Of a stretch of DNA of 64,000 nucleotides, positions 45,501-55,400 are shown piece by piece; position 1 is the first letter of the stretch; each line of letters opens with the position of its first letter. Position numbers and translations under genes: made by a program. Origin of the DNA: Arenibacter sp. F26102 (GTDB lineage: Bacteria > Bacteroidota > Bacteroidia > Flavobacteriales > Flavobacteriaceae); contig NZ_JALKBC010000001.1 of assembly GCF_023015865.1 (NCBI RefSeq), positions 1-64,000 on the forward strand, in the 5' to 3' direction. The notes beneath the pieces were generated by a model, which was not told the origin of the DNA, did not search any database, and saw nothing but the letters and a program-made list of their open reading frames with translations.

Positions 45501-45941
45501 CTACTCCTTGATCATCGCAAGATGCGGAATACCGTCTTCCAAATATTCCTCACCAATTTTCTTAAAACCAAGGGAAGTATAAAATTTGGTTAAGTATTTC
45601 TGAGCAGAAATATGTATTGGTGTTGAACCAAAATTTTGTTCTATAACAGCAATTGAAGCTTGCATAATTTGTAATCCAAAACCAAACTGACGTTCAGATT
45701 TTCTTACCACTACCCTACCTATACTCGCTTCCTTAAAATAGTCCCCAGCCTTAAAAACTCGGGTATATGCCACAACTTTTTTATTTTTAGACCCAATTAC
45801 ATGAAGGGCAAATTCATCTTTTCCGTCCAAATCCTGGTATACACAGTCCTGTTCAACAACAAATACTTCACTTCTTAATTGCAAAATATCATAAAGTTCC
45901 TGGACCCCAAGTTCATGAAACTTTTTTATTTCTACCTTCAT
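45501..45941 (-). CDS. GNAT-family N-acetyltransferase (ElaA-like)
   Basis: A 146-residue acetyltransferase. The N-terminal LYDILQLRSEVFVVEQDCVY is typical of the ElaA/YjcF-like branch. The acetyl-CoA site is in IGRVVVRKSERQFGFGLQIM (V then R/Q-x-x-G-x-G/A, with Phe and Gly replacing some loop residues). The ATG at 45941 is preferred to a TTG at 45953. The substrate is unknown. It follows rpiB on the minus strand after 30 bp and may be co-transcribed with it. Confidence 0.85.
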   Translation of the reverse strand: MKVEIKKFHELGVQELYDILQLRSEVFVVEQDCVYQDLDGKDEFALHVIGSKNKKVVAYTRVFKAGDYFKEASIGRVVVRKSERQFGFGLQIMQASIAVIEQNFGSTPIHISAQKYLTKFYTSLGFKKIGEEYLEDGIPHLAMIKE

Positions 45942-45971
45942 AAATAAGGACAATACTTTATAACAATTATT

Positions 45972-46403
45972 TTACTTACAGGCAATCTTCTCTATTCTTC
46001 TTTCATGACGACCACCTTCGAAAGAGGTATTCAAAAATGTTTTCACCATCTCCAACGCCTGAGGTAAGGAAATAAACCGTGCAGGTAGGCTTAAAATATT
46101 GGCATCATTGTGTTCCTTGGCCAATTGTACAATCTCGGTGGTCCAACATAAGGCTGCCCTAATTTTCTGATGCTTGTTAGCCGTCATGGAAACTCCATTA
46201 CCACTTCCACAAATTATAATTCCTAAATCCACATTGCCTTCCTCCACTTCCCTGGCCACGGGATGTACAAAATCGGCATAATCAACACTATCAGTGCCAT
46301 CAGTACCATGATTTACTACATCTACATCCATAGATTTCAGTAAACCAATTATTGCAAGTTTATACTCGGTTCCAGCATGATCATTACCTATAGCTATTTT
46401 CAT
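45972..46403 (-). CDS. rpiB: Ribose 5-phosphate isomerase B
   Basis: Interconverts ribose 5-phosphate and ribulose 5-phosphate in the pentose phosphate pathway. It is 143 residues. It shows IGNDHAGTEYK (5-15, the phosphate-binding start), DYADFVHPVA, the CGSGNG loop with GVSMTANK, and the EHNDANILSLPARFIS segment. It faces rnr across a ~650-bp AT-rich gap. Confidence 0.94.
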   Translation of the reverse strand: MKIAIGNDHAGTEYKLAIIGLLKSMDVDVVNHGTDGTDSVDYADFVHPVAREVEEGNVDLGIIICGSGNGVSMTANKHQKIRAALCWTTEIVQLAKEHNDANILSLPARFISLPQALEMVKTFLNTSFEGGRHERRIEKIACK

Positions 46404-47058
46404 TGTTTAAGGTTGCTTATTGATGAATAAAGTAACACAATACATATATGAAATAAGTACTCATATATACACAAATGTACAAATACCCGTGGTTTCACCA
46501 CAAAAATGAGGTTATTAACAACATTAATTTTAGAAAAAAAGAAAACCGTTGTTATTTAGTGGTTTAATAACAATGGCTTATTGTTAACAAACTACTTATA
46601 AAAAGTAAATATTAAATTTTGATTATCCACTTTAATTTTGCTTTACAAAATGTTATCCTAAATGAATAATTTACTTCTTAGAAACTAATAGAAAGATATT
46701 AAATAATTAAACGAAGTAATTAACATTCCCATTACATTAACTTTTCAATAATTTTATGTTGATATAGGTTGTCAACAAATATTAATAACCCATTTAAGTC
46801 ATTGATTTATAATAATTACTTGCTGTATAAATTGTCAATAAACTTATTTAATGGTTCAAAGCAAATTAATACGTGCTTTTTTATATCCACTATAAACACA
46901 CCATTATAATCACCATTTTATTTTAAATTTAAGAAAAAAGAAAACATATATATATAATAGATGTTGATAACAAGATTTATTAAAGAAGATGGAAACTTAA
47001 AATTTGAAATAATAGACAATGGATTATAATTCGTAATTTTCCAAAAATAAAAGTGTTA
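46404..47058. other. AT-rich intergenic region, candidate replication origin
   Basis: About 650 bp without a gene between the divergent rpiB and rnr. It is very AT-rich. It holds sequences one mismatch from the DnaA box TTATNCACA: TTATCCACT (46623-46631), ATATACACA (46465-46473), TTATTAACA (46512-46520) and, on the other strand, TTATCAACA (46962-46970). An alternating AT run lies near 46945-46958. The genes on either side run away from the gap. A rough hand tally of coding-strand G versus C suggests the skew changes here. No dnaA gene is in the window. The region could also simply hold promoters. Confidence 0.35.
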
Positions 47059-49248
47059 ATGTCAAAGAATAATAAAAGAAACAAAAATCAACGAAAAAAC
47101 GAAATAACCAGAGGTATATTCACTGTTCTAGAAAAGGAGCCCGAGAAATCTTTTAACTATAAGCAAATTGCTGCTAAAATTGGTGTTGTAGAGGCCAATG
47201 ATAGGAACACTCTTATTAAAAGATTGGTAGAATTAAAGGAAAAGAAGCGGATTTTGGAAGAAGGAAGAGGTGCTTATAAGGCCATAGCTTCAAATAAGAC
47301 ATACCATACCGGAACGGTCGATATAACAGGTAGGGGAAATGCCTACATTGTGGTTGAAGGTTTGGATGATGATGTTTTTGTTCCCTTTAATAAATTAAAA
47401 AAGGCTTTCCACAAAGATGTGGTGGAGGTATATATTTTTCCTAGAAGAAAGGGAAAAAAATTGGAAGGGGAAATTACAAAGCTAGTATCCAGAAATAAGA
47501 ATGCATTTGTTGGTATTGTGGATATGCAAAAGGATTTTGCCTTTGTACGGCCTACGGACTATAGAATGTATACCGATATTTTTATACCAAAAAATAAAAT
47601 TTCCACGGCCGAAGATGGGGATAAAGTGATTGCAGAAATAAATGAATGGCCAGATAATGCGGATTCCCCATTTGGGACTATAACCCAAGTATTGGGGAAA
47701 CCAGGGGAGCACAATACAGAAATACATTCCATTTTAGCGCAATATGGCCTGCCTTACGAATTTCCTACAGAGGTAGAAATGTTTGCCGACACACTGGATA
47801 CCAGTATAAAAGAGGAAGAAATAGCGAAGAGAAGAGATCTTAGGGATACTTTGACGTTTACTATTGATCCCAAGGACGCCAAGGATTTTGATGATGCCCT
47901 TTCCTTTAAGACATTGGAAAATGGCAATTATGAGATTGGTATTCATATAGCCGATGTTTCCCATTATTTGGAAACCGGTACTATCCTGGATGAAGAGGCC
48001 TATGACAGGGCAACATCCGTTTATTTAGTAGATAGGGTAGTTCCCATGTTACCGGAGGTATTATCCAATAATGCTTGTTCACTGCGTCCGAATGAGGAAA
48101 AATATACATTTTCCGCGATTTTTGAAATTGATGATAAAGCGGTAATTAAAAACGAATGGTTTGGACGTACTGTAATAAATTCGGATGAACGATTTGCCTA
48201 TGAAGAAGCACAGCATATTATTGAGACAGGTAATGGTAATATTCCACTGGAAATATCTATTAGGGAGGAAGCTTATACCGTTAGTGATGAAGTAGTTGAT
48301 GCTACCTTGAACATGGACCGACTTGCTAAAATAATGCGTAATCAGCGTATGCGGGAAGGGGCTATTTCCTTTGATAAAATAGAAGTTCGTTTTAATCTTA
48401 ATGAAAAAATGGAGCCTGAAGGTGTTTACTTTAAGGAATCCAAGGATGCCAATAAACTAATTGAAGAATTTATGTTGTTGGCCAATAGAAAAGTGGCCCG
48501 TTTTATAGGCAAGCAAAAACCGGTAAAAACATTTATTTATAGGGTTCATGATGAACCTAATGAGGATAAATTAATGGCTCTTAATGGTATTATTTCACGT
48601 TTTGGACATCAGTTGGATTTTAAGGACAAAAAATCTATAAGTAATTCCTTAAATCAACTTTTGGAGGATGTAAAAGGGAAGAAGGAACAGAATTTAGTAG
48701 ACACCTTGGCCATACGAAGTATGAGCAAGGCTATTTATACTGTGAACAATATTGGCCATTATGGTCTGGCTTTTGATTATTATACACATTTTACCTCTCC
48801 TATTAGAAGATATCCGGATGTGATGGTTCACCGATTGCTACAGTATTATTTGGACGGTGGTGAGAGCCCAAAGGCAGAATCTTATGAAGAAAAATGCAAG
48901 CATTCCTCTGATATGGAAAGTTTGGCTGCAAATGCGGAACGCGATTCCATTAAATATATGCAGATAAAATTTATGGAAGATCATCAGGACCAGGAATTTG
49001 TAGGTGTAATTTCCGGGGTTACCGAATGGGGTCTATATGTTGAGATTATTGAGAATAAGTGTGAAGGAATGGTAAGGATTAGGGATATAAAGGATGATTA
49101 TTATACCTTTGATGAAAAGGAATATGCCATTGTTGGTGAAAAAACCAAGAAATCCTATCAATTGGGAGACGAGGTTGTAGTGATGGTTAAGAGTACAGAT
49201 TTAATAAAGCGCCATTTGGATTTTTCCCTATTGGGAAAAAACGATTAA
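47059..49248 (+). CDS. rnr: Ribonuclease R
   Basis: A 3'-5' exoribonuclease of 729 residues that degrades structured RNA. The N-terminal winged-helix and OB/cold-shock domains come first, followed by the RNB catalytic domain with TFTIDPKDAKDFDDALSF (about 270-287), which holds the metal-binding Asp cluster, and IHIADVSHYL. HFTSPIRRYPDVMVHRLLQ is the family signature near the end of RNB, and the S1 domain (about 645-725) follows. The ATG at 47059 is preferred to a GTG two codons earlier. Confidence 0.95.
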   Translation: MSKNNKRNKNQRKNEITRGIFTVLEKEPEKSFNYKQIAAKIGVVEANDRNTLIKRLVELKEKKRILEEGRGAYKAIASNKTYHTGTVDITGRGNAYIVVEGLDDDVFVPFNKLKKAFHKDVVEVYIFPRRKGKKLEGEITKLVSRNKNAFVGIVDMQKDFAFVRPTDYRMYTDIFIPKNKISTAEDGDKVIAEINEWPDNADSPFGTITQVLGKPGEHNTEIHSILAQYGLPYEFPTEVEMFADTLDTSIKEEEIAKRRDLRDTLTFTIDPKDAKDFDDALSFKTLENGNYEIGIHIADVSHYLETGTILDEEAYDRATSVYLVDRVVPMLPEVLSNNACSLRPNEEKYTFSAIFEIDDKAVIKNEWFGRTVINSDERFAYEEAQHIIETGNGNIPLEISIREEAYTVSDEVVDATLNMDRLAKIMRNQRMREGAISFDKIEVRFNLNEKMEPEGVYFKESKDANKLIEEFMLLANRKVARFIGKQKPVKTFIYRVHDEPNEDKLMALNGIISRFGHQLDFKDKKSISNSLNQLLEDVKGKKEQNLVDTLAIRSMSKAIYTVNNIGHYGLAFDYYTHFTSPIRRYPDVMVHRLLQYYLDGGESPKAESYEEKCKHSSDMESLAANAERDSIKYMQIKFMEDHQDQEFVGVISGVTEWGLYVEIIENKCEGMVRIRDIKDDYYTFDEKEYAIVGEKTKKSYQLGDEVVVMVKSTDLIKRHLDFSLLGKND

Positions 49249-49398
49249 GTTTTTGTTTTGGAATGGAATTTGTTTAACTAATGGAGTTAGCTCGATAAAG
49301 TTGAAAGAATTATTTCAAATACATAAATACGTGTTACGGAATTTGTCCGGAAAGAATGTTTTTGGGTTAGTTAATAGTGACCTAAAAACTATAGCTCT

Positions 49399-50088
49399 AT
49401 GATAATGGATCAAAAATTAATAGTGATGCTTTTGTTTGTGATTGCGACCCATTCATTGAGCTCGCAAAACGAAAAGGTAACTCAGAATTTACAGCCATTT
49501 AAAGAAGTTAAGGCTTTTGATGGTTTGTCTGTGAACCTCATAAAATCAGACGTTAACAAGGCTGTAATTACCGGTGCCAATACCAGTAATGTGGCTATTG
49601 TTAACAATGATGGTGTATTAAAGATTCGCATGGAAGTTAACAAGTTATTTAGCGGTTATAGAACTTTTGTGGATCTGCACTATACAGAAAAACTGGTTAT
49701 TATTGATACTAATGAAGACGCTAGAATTTCATCCAAAGAGCCTATAAAACAGGATATTTTGGAGCTTAAGGCACAGGAAGGCGGAGAATTGATTATAAGC
49801 GCCCAAGTAGATCAAATGCTAATAAAAAGTGTCACAGGTGGTATTATTTCTGCATCTGGTGCATCTAATATTCAAGATGTACAGATAAATACCGGAGGTA
49901 TATATAAGGGAAAGGATTTTAAAACTAAATTCAGTACCATTAATGTAAACGCTGGCTCTAGGGCAGAGGTGTTTGCAACGGATTATGTGAAGGCGGCGGT
50001 AAAGGCCGGTGGAGAGGTAATGGTATACGGTAATCCCGCTAAAATGGAAGAGAAAACGGTTTTTGGTGGTAAAATTACCAGAATGTAA
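49399..50088 (+). CDS. Exported DUF2807-type (head GIN domain) protein
   Basis: A 229-residue secreted protein with a signal peptide (LIVMLLFVIATHSLSSQN). The mature part is a repetitive beta-solenoid-like fold (FKEVKAFDGLSVNLIKS, then short GG- and SGAS-containing turns such as GGIISASGASNIQDVQINTG), as in DUF2807 proteins of Bacteroidota. The function is unknown. It starts 150 bp after rnr and 13 bp before the LysE gene, so it may share a transcript with the latter. Confidence 0.8.
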   Translation: MIMDQKLIVMLLFVIATHSLSSQNEKVTQNLQPFKEVKAFDGLSVNLIKSDVNKAVITGANTSNVAIVNNDGVLKIRMEVNKLFSGYRTFVDLHYTEKLVIIDTNEDARISSKEPIKQDILELKAQEGGELIISAQVDQMLIKSVTGGIISASGASNIQDVQINTGGIYKGKDFKTKFSTINVNAGSRAEVFATDYVKAAVKAGGEVMVYGNPAKMEEKTVFGGKITRM

Positions 50089-50101
50089 GTAACAGAACTT
50101 T

Positions 50102-50767
50102 ATGATCGAGGATATACAGGCGGCAATTCCATTGGGCTTTTTATTGAGCTTTATGATTGGGCCTGTTTTTTTTGTTCTTCTGGAAACTAGTGCAATAAAG
50201 GGGTTTAGAGCCGCATTATGCTTTGATATTGGTGTTATTGTTGCCGATATTATTTTTATTTCCTTAGCCTATTTTAGTAGTTTTCAACTGTTGGAAAATC
50301 TTAGTAATCATCCTGGACTATATGTTTTTGGAGGTACTATCCTATTGGTTTACGGACTTACCAATGTCTTTAAAAAAGAATCACTTAAAAAAGAAACTAA
50401 AATTAGAATTACCAAGGGCGACTACCTTAGTTTGTGCGTTAAGGGATTCTTATTGAATTTTATAAATATTGGGGTTCTGGTATTTTGGTTGGGTATTATT
50501 ATTGTAGTAGGGCCAAGTTTGGATAATGATTCAAATAGAATAATACTTTTCTTTTCCGCCATGATTGGTGCTTATTTTGTTACCGATATATTTAAAATTT
50601 TATTAGCTAAACAATTGCGAAAAAAACTGACCAAAAGACGAATTCTTTTGGTTAAAAAAGGACTTGGAATTATCCTGGTTATTTGTGGGTTGGTCTTAAT
50701 AGTAAAAGGCTTTCTACCTAAAGATCAATTGAATATAGAAAAGGGTATAGAGCTTATGAGGGATTAG
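50102..50767 (+). CDS. LysE-family translocator
   Basis: A 221-residue inner-membrane exporter with about 6 segments. The N-terminus AIPLGFLLSFMIGPVFFVLL and the ETSAIKGFRAALCFDIGVIV loop fit the LysE/RhtB amino-acid exporter family. FLLNFINIGVLVFWLGIIIV forms a later conserved segment. The substrate is not known. Confidence 0.85.
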   Translation: MIEDIQAAIPLGFLLSFMIGPVFFVLLETSAIKGFRAALCFDIGVIVADIIFISLAYFSSFQLLENLSNHPGLYVFGGTILLVYGLTNVFKKESLKKETKIRITKGDYLSLCVKGFLLNFINIGVLVFWLGIIIVVGPSLDNDSNRIILFFSAMIGAYFVTDIFKILLAKQLRKKLTKRRILLVKKGLGIILVICGLVLIVKGFLPKDQLNIEKGIELMRD

Positions 50768-50820
50768 ATCGTTGTTTTTTCGCACTTATATTTATCTATA
50801 TAAACACTGTTTAAAACAAA

Positions 50821-50848
50821 AAACCTTCATCGGTTAAGATGAAGGTTT
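50821..50848 (-). terminator. Terminator of tRNA-Cys
   Basis: An 11-bp perfect stem (AAACCTTCATC / GATGAAGGTTT) with a 6-nt loop. On the minus strand it is followed by a T run and lies just beyond the 3' end of the tRNA. Confidence 0.8.
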
Positions 50849-50850
50849 AG

Positions 50851-50921
50851 AGGCATCGAGCGGATTCGAACCGCTGTACAAGCTTTTGCAGAGCTCTGCC
50901 TAGCCACTCGGCCACAATGCC
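50851..50921 (-). tRNA. tRNA-Cys (GCA)
   Basis: The minus strand folds as a cloverleaf: acceptor GGCATTG / CGATGCC, discriminator T, anticodon loop CTGCAAA with GCA, and T-arm AGCGGTTCGAATCCGCT. CCA is not encoded. It is an isolated tRNA between the LysE and folB genes. Confidence 0.94.
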
Positions 50922-50963
50922 TTTTTGCAGTGCAAAGGTAATACTTTTTTTATGTTTCAAAAA

Positions 50964-51332
50964 CTATAACCCTGATCTTTTGGATTTAAGTATTATGGTT
51001 ACTTCTTTAACATCCCCACCAATGGGAGGATTGATTTTGGAGACGGCAACTTCTACCTTTTTTGCTATAGTTATTTCTTCAAAAATTCTATGAAGTATAC
51101 GTTGTGCAACATGTTCCAATAGTTTTGAAGGAATAGCCATTTCTTCTTTTACAATTTGGTTTATGTGAACATAATCAACAGTTTCACTAAGATTATCTGA
51201 TTGGGATGCTTTGTTTAAATCGGCACTTACCTCAACATTTACTTGATAATCGCTCCCAATTATGGTCTCTTCTTTAAGACAACCATGATTTGCATAAACT
51301 TTTATATTGCTGACCCTTACTTTCCCCACCAT
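50964..51332 (-). CDS. folB: Dihydroneopterin aldolase
   Basis: Cleaves dihydroneopterin to the pterin precursor of folate. It is 122 residues of the tunnelling fold. It shows VRVSNIKVYANHGCLKEE (5-22), with the conserved Tyr/His-Gly region, the active-site Glu in that segment, DNLSETVDYVHINQIV, LLEHVAQRIL with catalytic residues, and VAVSKINPPIGGDVKEVTI with the conserved Lys and Pro. The length is standard. Confidence 0.92.
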   Translation of the reverse strand: MVGKVRVSNIKVYANHGCLKEETIIGSDYQVNVEVSADLNKASQSDNLSETVDYVHINQIVKEEMAIPSKLLEHVAQRILHRIFEEITIAKKVEVAVSKINPPIGGDVKEVTIILKSKRSGL

Positions 51333-51469
51333 ACCAATAATTTCTTCAAAATTAAATCAATCTAAGCGCAAAAGAACGGAAATTATATAAAATTTAAAGG
51401 GTAATGCCGATCTTGAGCTTAAGTAGCGGATATTTTATGTAGATATTTTGATATGATTTATGCTTTGAA

Positions 51470-52420
51470 TTAATAAGTACATCTACAATTACTAATTCCT
51501 TGGAATAGGTCTACCCCGATGGTTACAACGTGTGTACCTGTACTATATCCTAATATTTCGTTTAATATAATTTGATAGGAATATCCGAAATAGAAATTGC
51601 TTTTTTTAAGTCCGGCCAAGGGAGCTATATATAAGGGCCTTCCAATTTGGTCATTTAAAAAGCGGTAGGTAACACCTGCATAATAGTAATCCTCAAAATC
51701 ATACCATCGGAATTTCAGGTTTAAATCGGCTTCCGATCTACCATCACTTTCAAATATTTTGTATAAGATGGAAGGTTCTATTTCCATATTACTGTTTCTG
51801 GATTTTTTGTATCGGTATCCAGAATAGACATAGAAATTTCTAAGTTTGCTGGGTTCGTATATGGGATCAAATATGTAAACGTCCTTGTTAATAACGTTGG
51901 AGGCATTTAAACTGAGATAAAAGGCATTTTTCCGGTACAAAAGACCTACATCAAAATTATGGTTGGATGTGGACCGGTCATTGGTAACGCCCGGATCAAA
52001 ACCTGCGTCAATAAATTCATTTACATCTAACCTAAATTGATTAAAATTATAGGAAAGGCCAAAGGATAAAAACTCATCCTCATAACGATTTAGTGTTAAA
52101 TGGTGGGCGAAGGAAATTCGTGCTCCCTGTTGTTTTGTATACCCGTTGGAGTCGTTGTACAGGAATAGGCCTACTCCGGATTTTTCCCCTATTCGCATAT
52201 CCGCGGCAAGGGATTGGGTTCTAGGTGCATCCTTTATTCCAACCCATTGCGCAAGTCCGTTCAACCTAATTTTCACATGATCGCCGATACCGGCGTAGGT
52301 TGGCGATAGCACAAAAGGATTATCAGCCAAATATTGTGAAAGCTGGGGCGAATTAAGCTCTTGGGCACTGGTGACCACGGTACTTAAAAGCAACACAAAG
52401 ATTAATAGTTTACTGCGCAT
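51470..52420 (-). CDS. PorP/SprF-family type IX secretion protein
   Basis: A 316-residue outer membrane beta-barrel protein with a signal peptide (LLIFVLLLSTVVTSAQ). The N-terminus SPQLSQYLADNPFVLSPTYA is typical of PorP/SprF proteins, which help T9SS export or attach type B-tailed proteins. It starts 21 bp after the stop of the giant SprB-like gene. The same order, adhesin then SprF, is known for sprB-sprF in gliding flavobacteria. A partner role for the adhesin is therefore a strong inference. Confidence 0.9.
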   Translation of the reverse strand: MRSKLLIFVLLLSTVVTSAQELNSPQLSQYLADNPFVLSPTYAGIGDHVKIRLNGLAQWVGIKDAPRTQSLAADMRIGEKSGVGLFLYNDSNGYTKQQGARISFAHHLTLNRYEDEFLSFGLSYNFNQFRLDVNEFIDAGFDPGVTNDRSTSNHNFDVGLLYRKNAFYLSLNASNVINKDVYIFDPIYEPSKLRNFYVYSGYRYKKSRNSNMEIEPSILYKIFESDGRSEADLNLKFRWYDFEDYYYAGVTYRFLNDQIGRPLYIAPLAGLKKSNFYFGYSYQIILNEILGYSTGTHVVTIGVDLFQGISNCRCTY

Positions 52421-52441
52421 TTTTTATTTAGGTTAAGTTCT

Positions 52442-55400
52442 TCATCTATAAAGGGTGAAATGTCCAACAAACTCCCTGTCATCTTCCTCTCCTTTAAGTT
52501 TTATTACGTACCAATAATCCCCGGTTGGAAGCTCTGTTTGGTGGTATAGTCCATCCCATCCTTGGTCATTCATACCCATTCTGTATACCTCCCTACCATA
52601 ACGGTCAAATATTATGGTTAGTATCTTTGGGAAGCCTTCTTGATTTCTAGGTTTCCAGAAATCATTTTGTCCATCACCGTCAGGGGTAAAGAAATTAGGG
52701 ATTTCAATATCAATGAACTCCATAAAGATTTCCGCAATGGCTTCACATCCGTTCTCATCTACCACCCTTACGGTATGGGTTTTTGTTTCTGTAATGTAAT
52801 GGGTGTTATCCGTACCATTGTCCTTGTCGTTAAAATAGAAGGTATACTCTTGTTGTCCTCCTGTGGCGACAGCCGAGATTTCGTTGATATTCCCTGGTGC
52901 TAAGGTAAGTACCAAAGGTTCAAAGTTTTCTATTTCAAAATCTACGGTTAGTACACAACCATTGGCATGGGCTATGGCAATGTAGTGGTTCCCAGGAGCA
53001 ATATTTGTAAAATTAGGCTCCAATACCATGTCATTTGGATCGGTAGAGTCCAACGCATACATCACATCCGGGGCAACCGTTGGATCTTCCAATAGAAGTT
53101 CAATTGAATTGTTGGGGATGTTCCCGGTACATTCATATACGGGCGTTACCGTTGCATTCAAAATAACTCCTGGATCAATTGTTACTGCCATGTTGATCAT
53201 ACATCCCTGAGCATCTTTTACAAAAATGGCGTAAGTACCGGCAGCCAGATTACTGAACAAGGTCCTGTCCAATACAAAATCGCTGTCCGTAGTAGAATTT
53301 ATACTTGTACTATACGGCGCTGTTCCTCCAGAAATATCCAAGGATATGGTTCCATCGGCACTTCCGATACAAATTTCAGGTGTGGTGGTTGGTACCGCCA
53401 TTATAATTGCAGGTTCTGTTATGGTATATCTCAATTGCTCAAAACATCCATTTATATCCTGTGCAATTATAGTATAGTTACCAGGAGCTAGATCGGTAAA
53501 TGTATTTACTGTATCAAATTTGTCAAGGTTGGGCGAAATGGCATATTGATATCCGCCGGAACCACCACTTAAGGAAACGGTAATACTACCATCACTGGCG
53601 CCATTACAGCTAACGTTCGTAAAGGAATCGTCAACAACCAATGGAGTAGGTTCAGTTATTCTGTTTACTGTGGATACTACTACACAGTCGTCGCTGGTTA
53701 CCCTAACATAGTAGCTACCGACCGTTAGGTTACTAAATTGGCGGCTTGTTTGAGGTCCGGCAATACTATTGGTCAATGCTGCATCTGTGAACAATTCATA
53801 TCTGTAATTACCCAATCCTCCATCTGCGTTGGCAATCAAGATGGCGGTATTATCGCCATTACAATTGATGACTGCAGCGGAAGTATCCATAGTTACAGTT
53901 AAGGGTTCAATGGCATCCTCTTTTATTTCGTTGGATAAAATTGATTTACACCCAAAGGAATCCCGTACGTAATATCTATAGGTTCCGGCAGGAACAGTGA
54001 AGGTATGTGTATTTCCTCCACTCATTGGGAAATAATTGATACCATCCACACTATACTCATAATTTGGTGTACCTCCATAAGCCGTTAACAACAATTCTGC
54101 TTCATTTAAACAGGTTAATGGACTTGTCCTTATTAAAGATGCATAAACTTCGGTAGGATCAATTATAGTGGCCTGTACGGTTTCTACATCACATCCCCAA
54201 CCATCCGATACGGTAATGGTATAGATACCAGATTTTAAGTTGTTGAAATTAGGATTGGTCTGTCCACCTGAGGTATAAACTATTGAGGTTCCAGTGGAAT
54301 CATAAACATTCAACTGATATTGATATACACCTTCACCTCCAGCCATATTAATGGCGGTCAATGCTCCATCACTATCCCCATAACAATCCAATGTTGTGGA
54401 AAGTGGTGTGATATCTGCAGTAATAGGTGCAGGTTGTACTAAAATTTCAGTAGCATCTAGGACACAACCATTGGCATCGGTAATCTGTACGGTGTAATTC
54501 CCAGCGGAAAGTTCGTTAAATGCCATTACGTTAACATCAGTGGCATTGTATACCTCTGAGGTTGTAGTATTGGTAAGTACTATATCATAAGGAGCATATC
54601 CACCGCTTGGGTCTACAATTATTTCACCTTGATCATTGGAGCAGGTAACATTGGCAATTGGATCAACAATTGCAGTCAGAGCCCTATCAGGAGAAATTAT
54701 TTTTATAGTATTTGAATTCTCGAAACACAATGGAACATTGGTTTCTGTTACCCTAACATAGTAATTTCCGCCAGTTAATCCGTTGATGGTAAGTGGGTTG
54801 GTGGATGTGTTGGCCGATCCTGTAATAGCCGTTGCCACTCCTGCACCGGTATATACGGTATAATTATAAGGACCTGAATAGCCGCTTACATTTATTTGCA
54901 AGGCACCATTGTTATCTCCAAAACAGGTTACAGGTGTAATTGCTGTAGCGCTTACCTTGATCAAATCATAAGGAGCAATATTATAGGCCGCAGTATCCAC
55001 ATAACATCCTGTTGTGGTGTCGGTAACCCTAAAGGTATAACTTCCAACGGCGGTTAAATCAAAGGTGGCAGTATTATAAGTTGGATTTCCTGTTAGTGAG
55101 GCATTGGTATTGCCAACAGGTAACAACTGATAGGTATAAACATTGGCCGTATTGCCATTATCGTTAACCGTTATGGTTACTTCTTCCGGTCCAGTACAAG
55201 AGATAGCAGTATCTTGGGATAGTGTAGGCGTAAATTTATTGATGGTACTAATGTCAACATCATAATCCGCAGTACATCCATTATCGTCTTTCACGGTTAC
55301 CGTAATAGTTCTATCAGACCCATTATCGGTTATATTAAAGGTATTGGAAGCAAAGAAATTAACTCCGTTAATGCTATAGGTATATGGAGCTGTTCCATTT

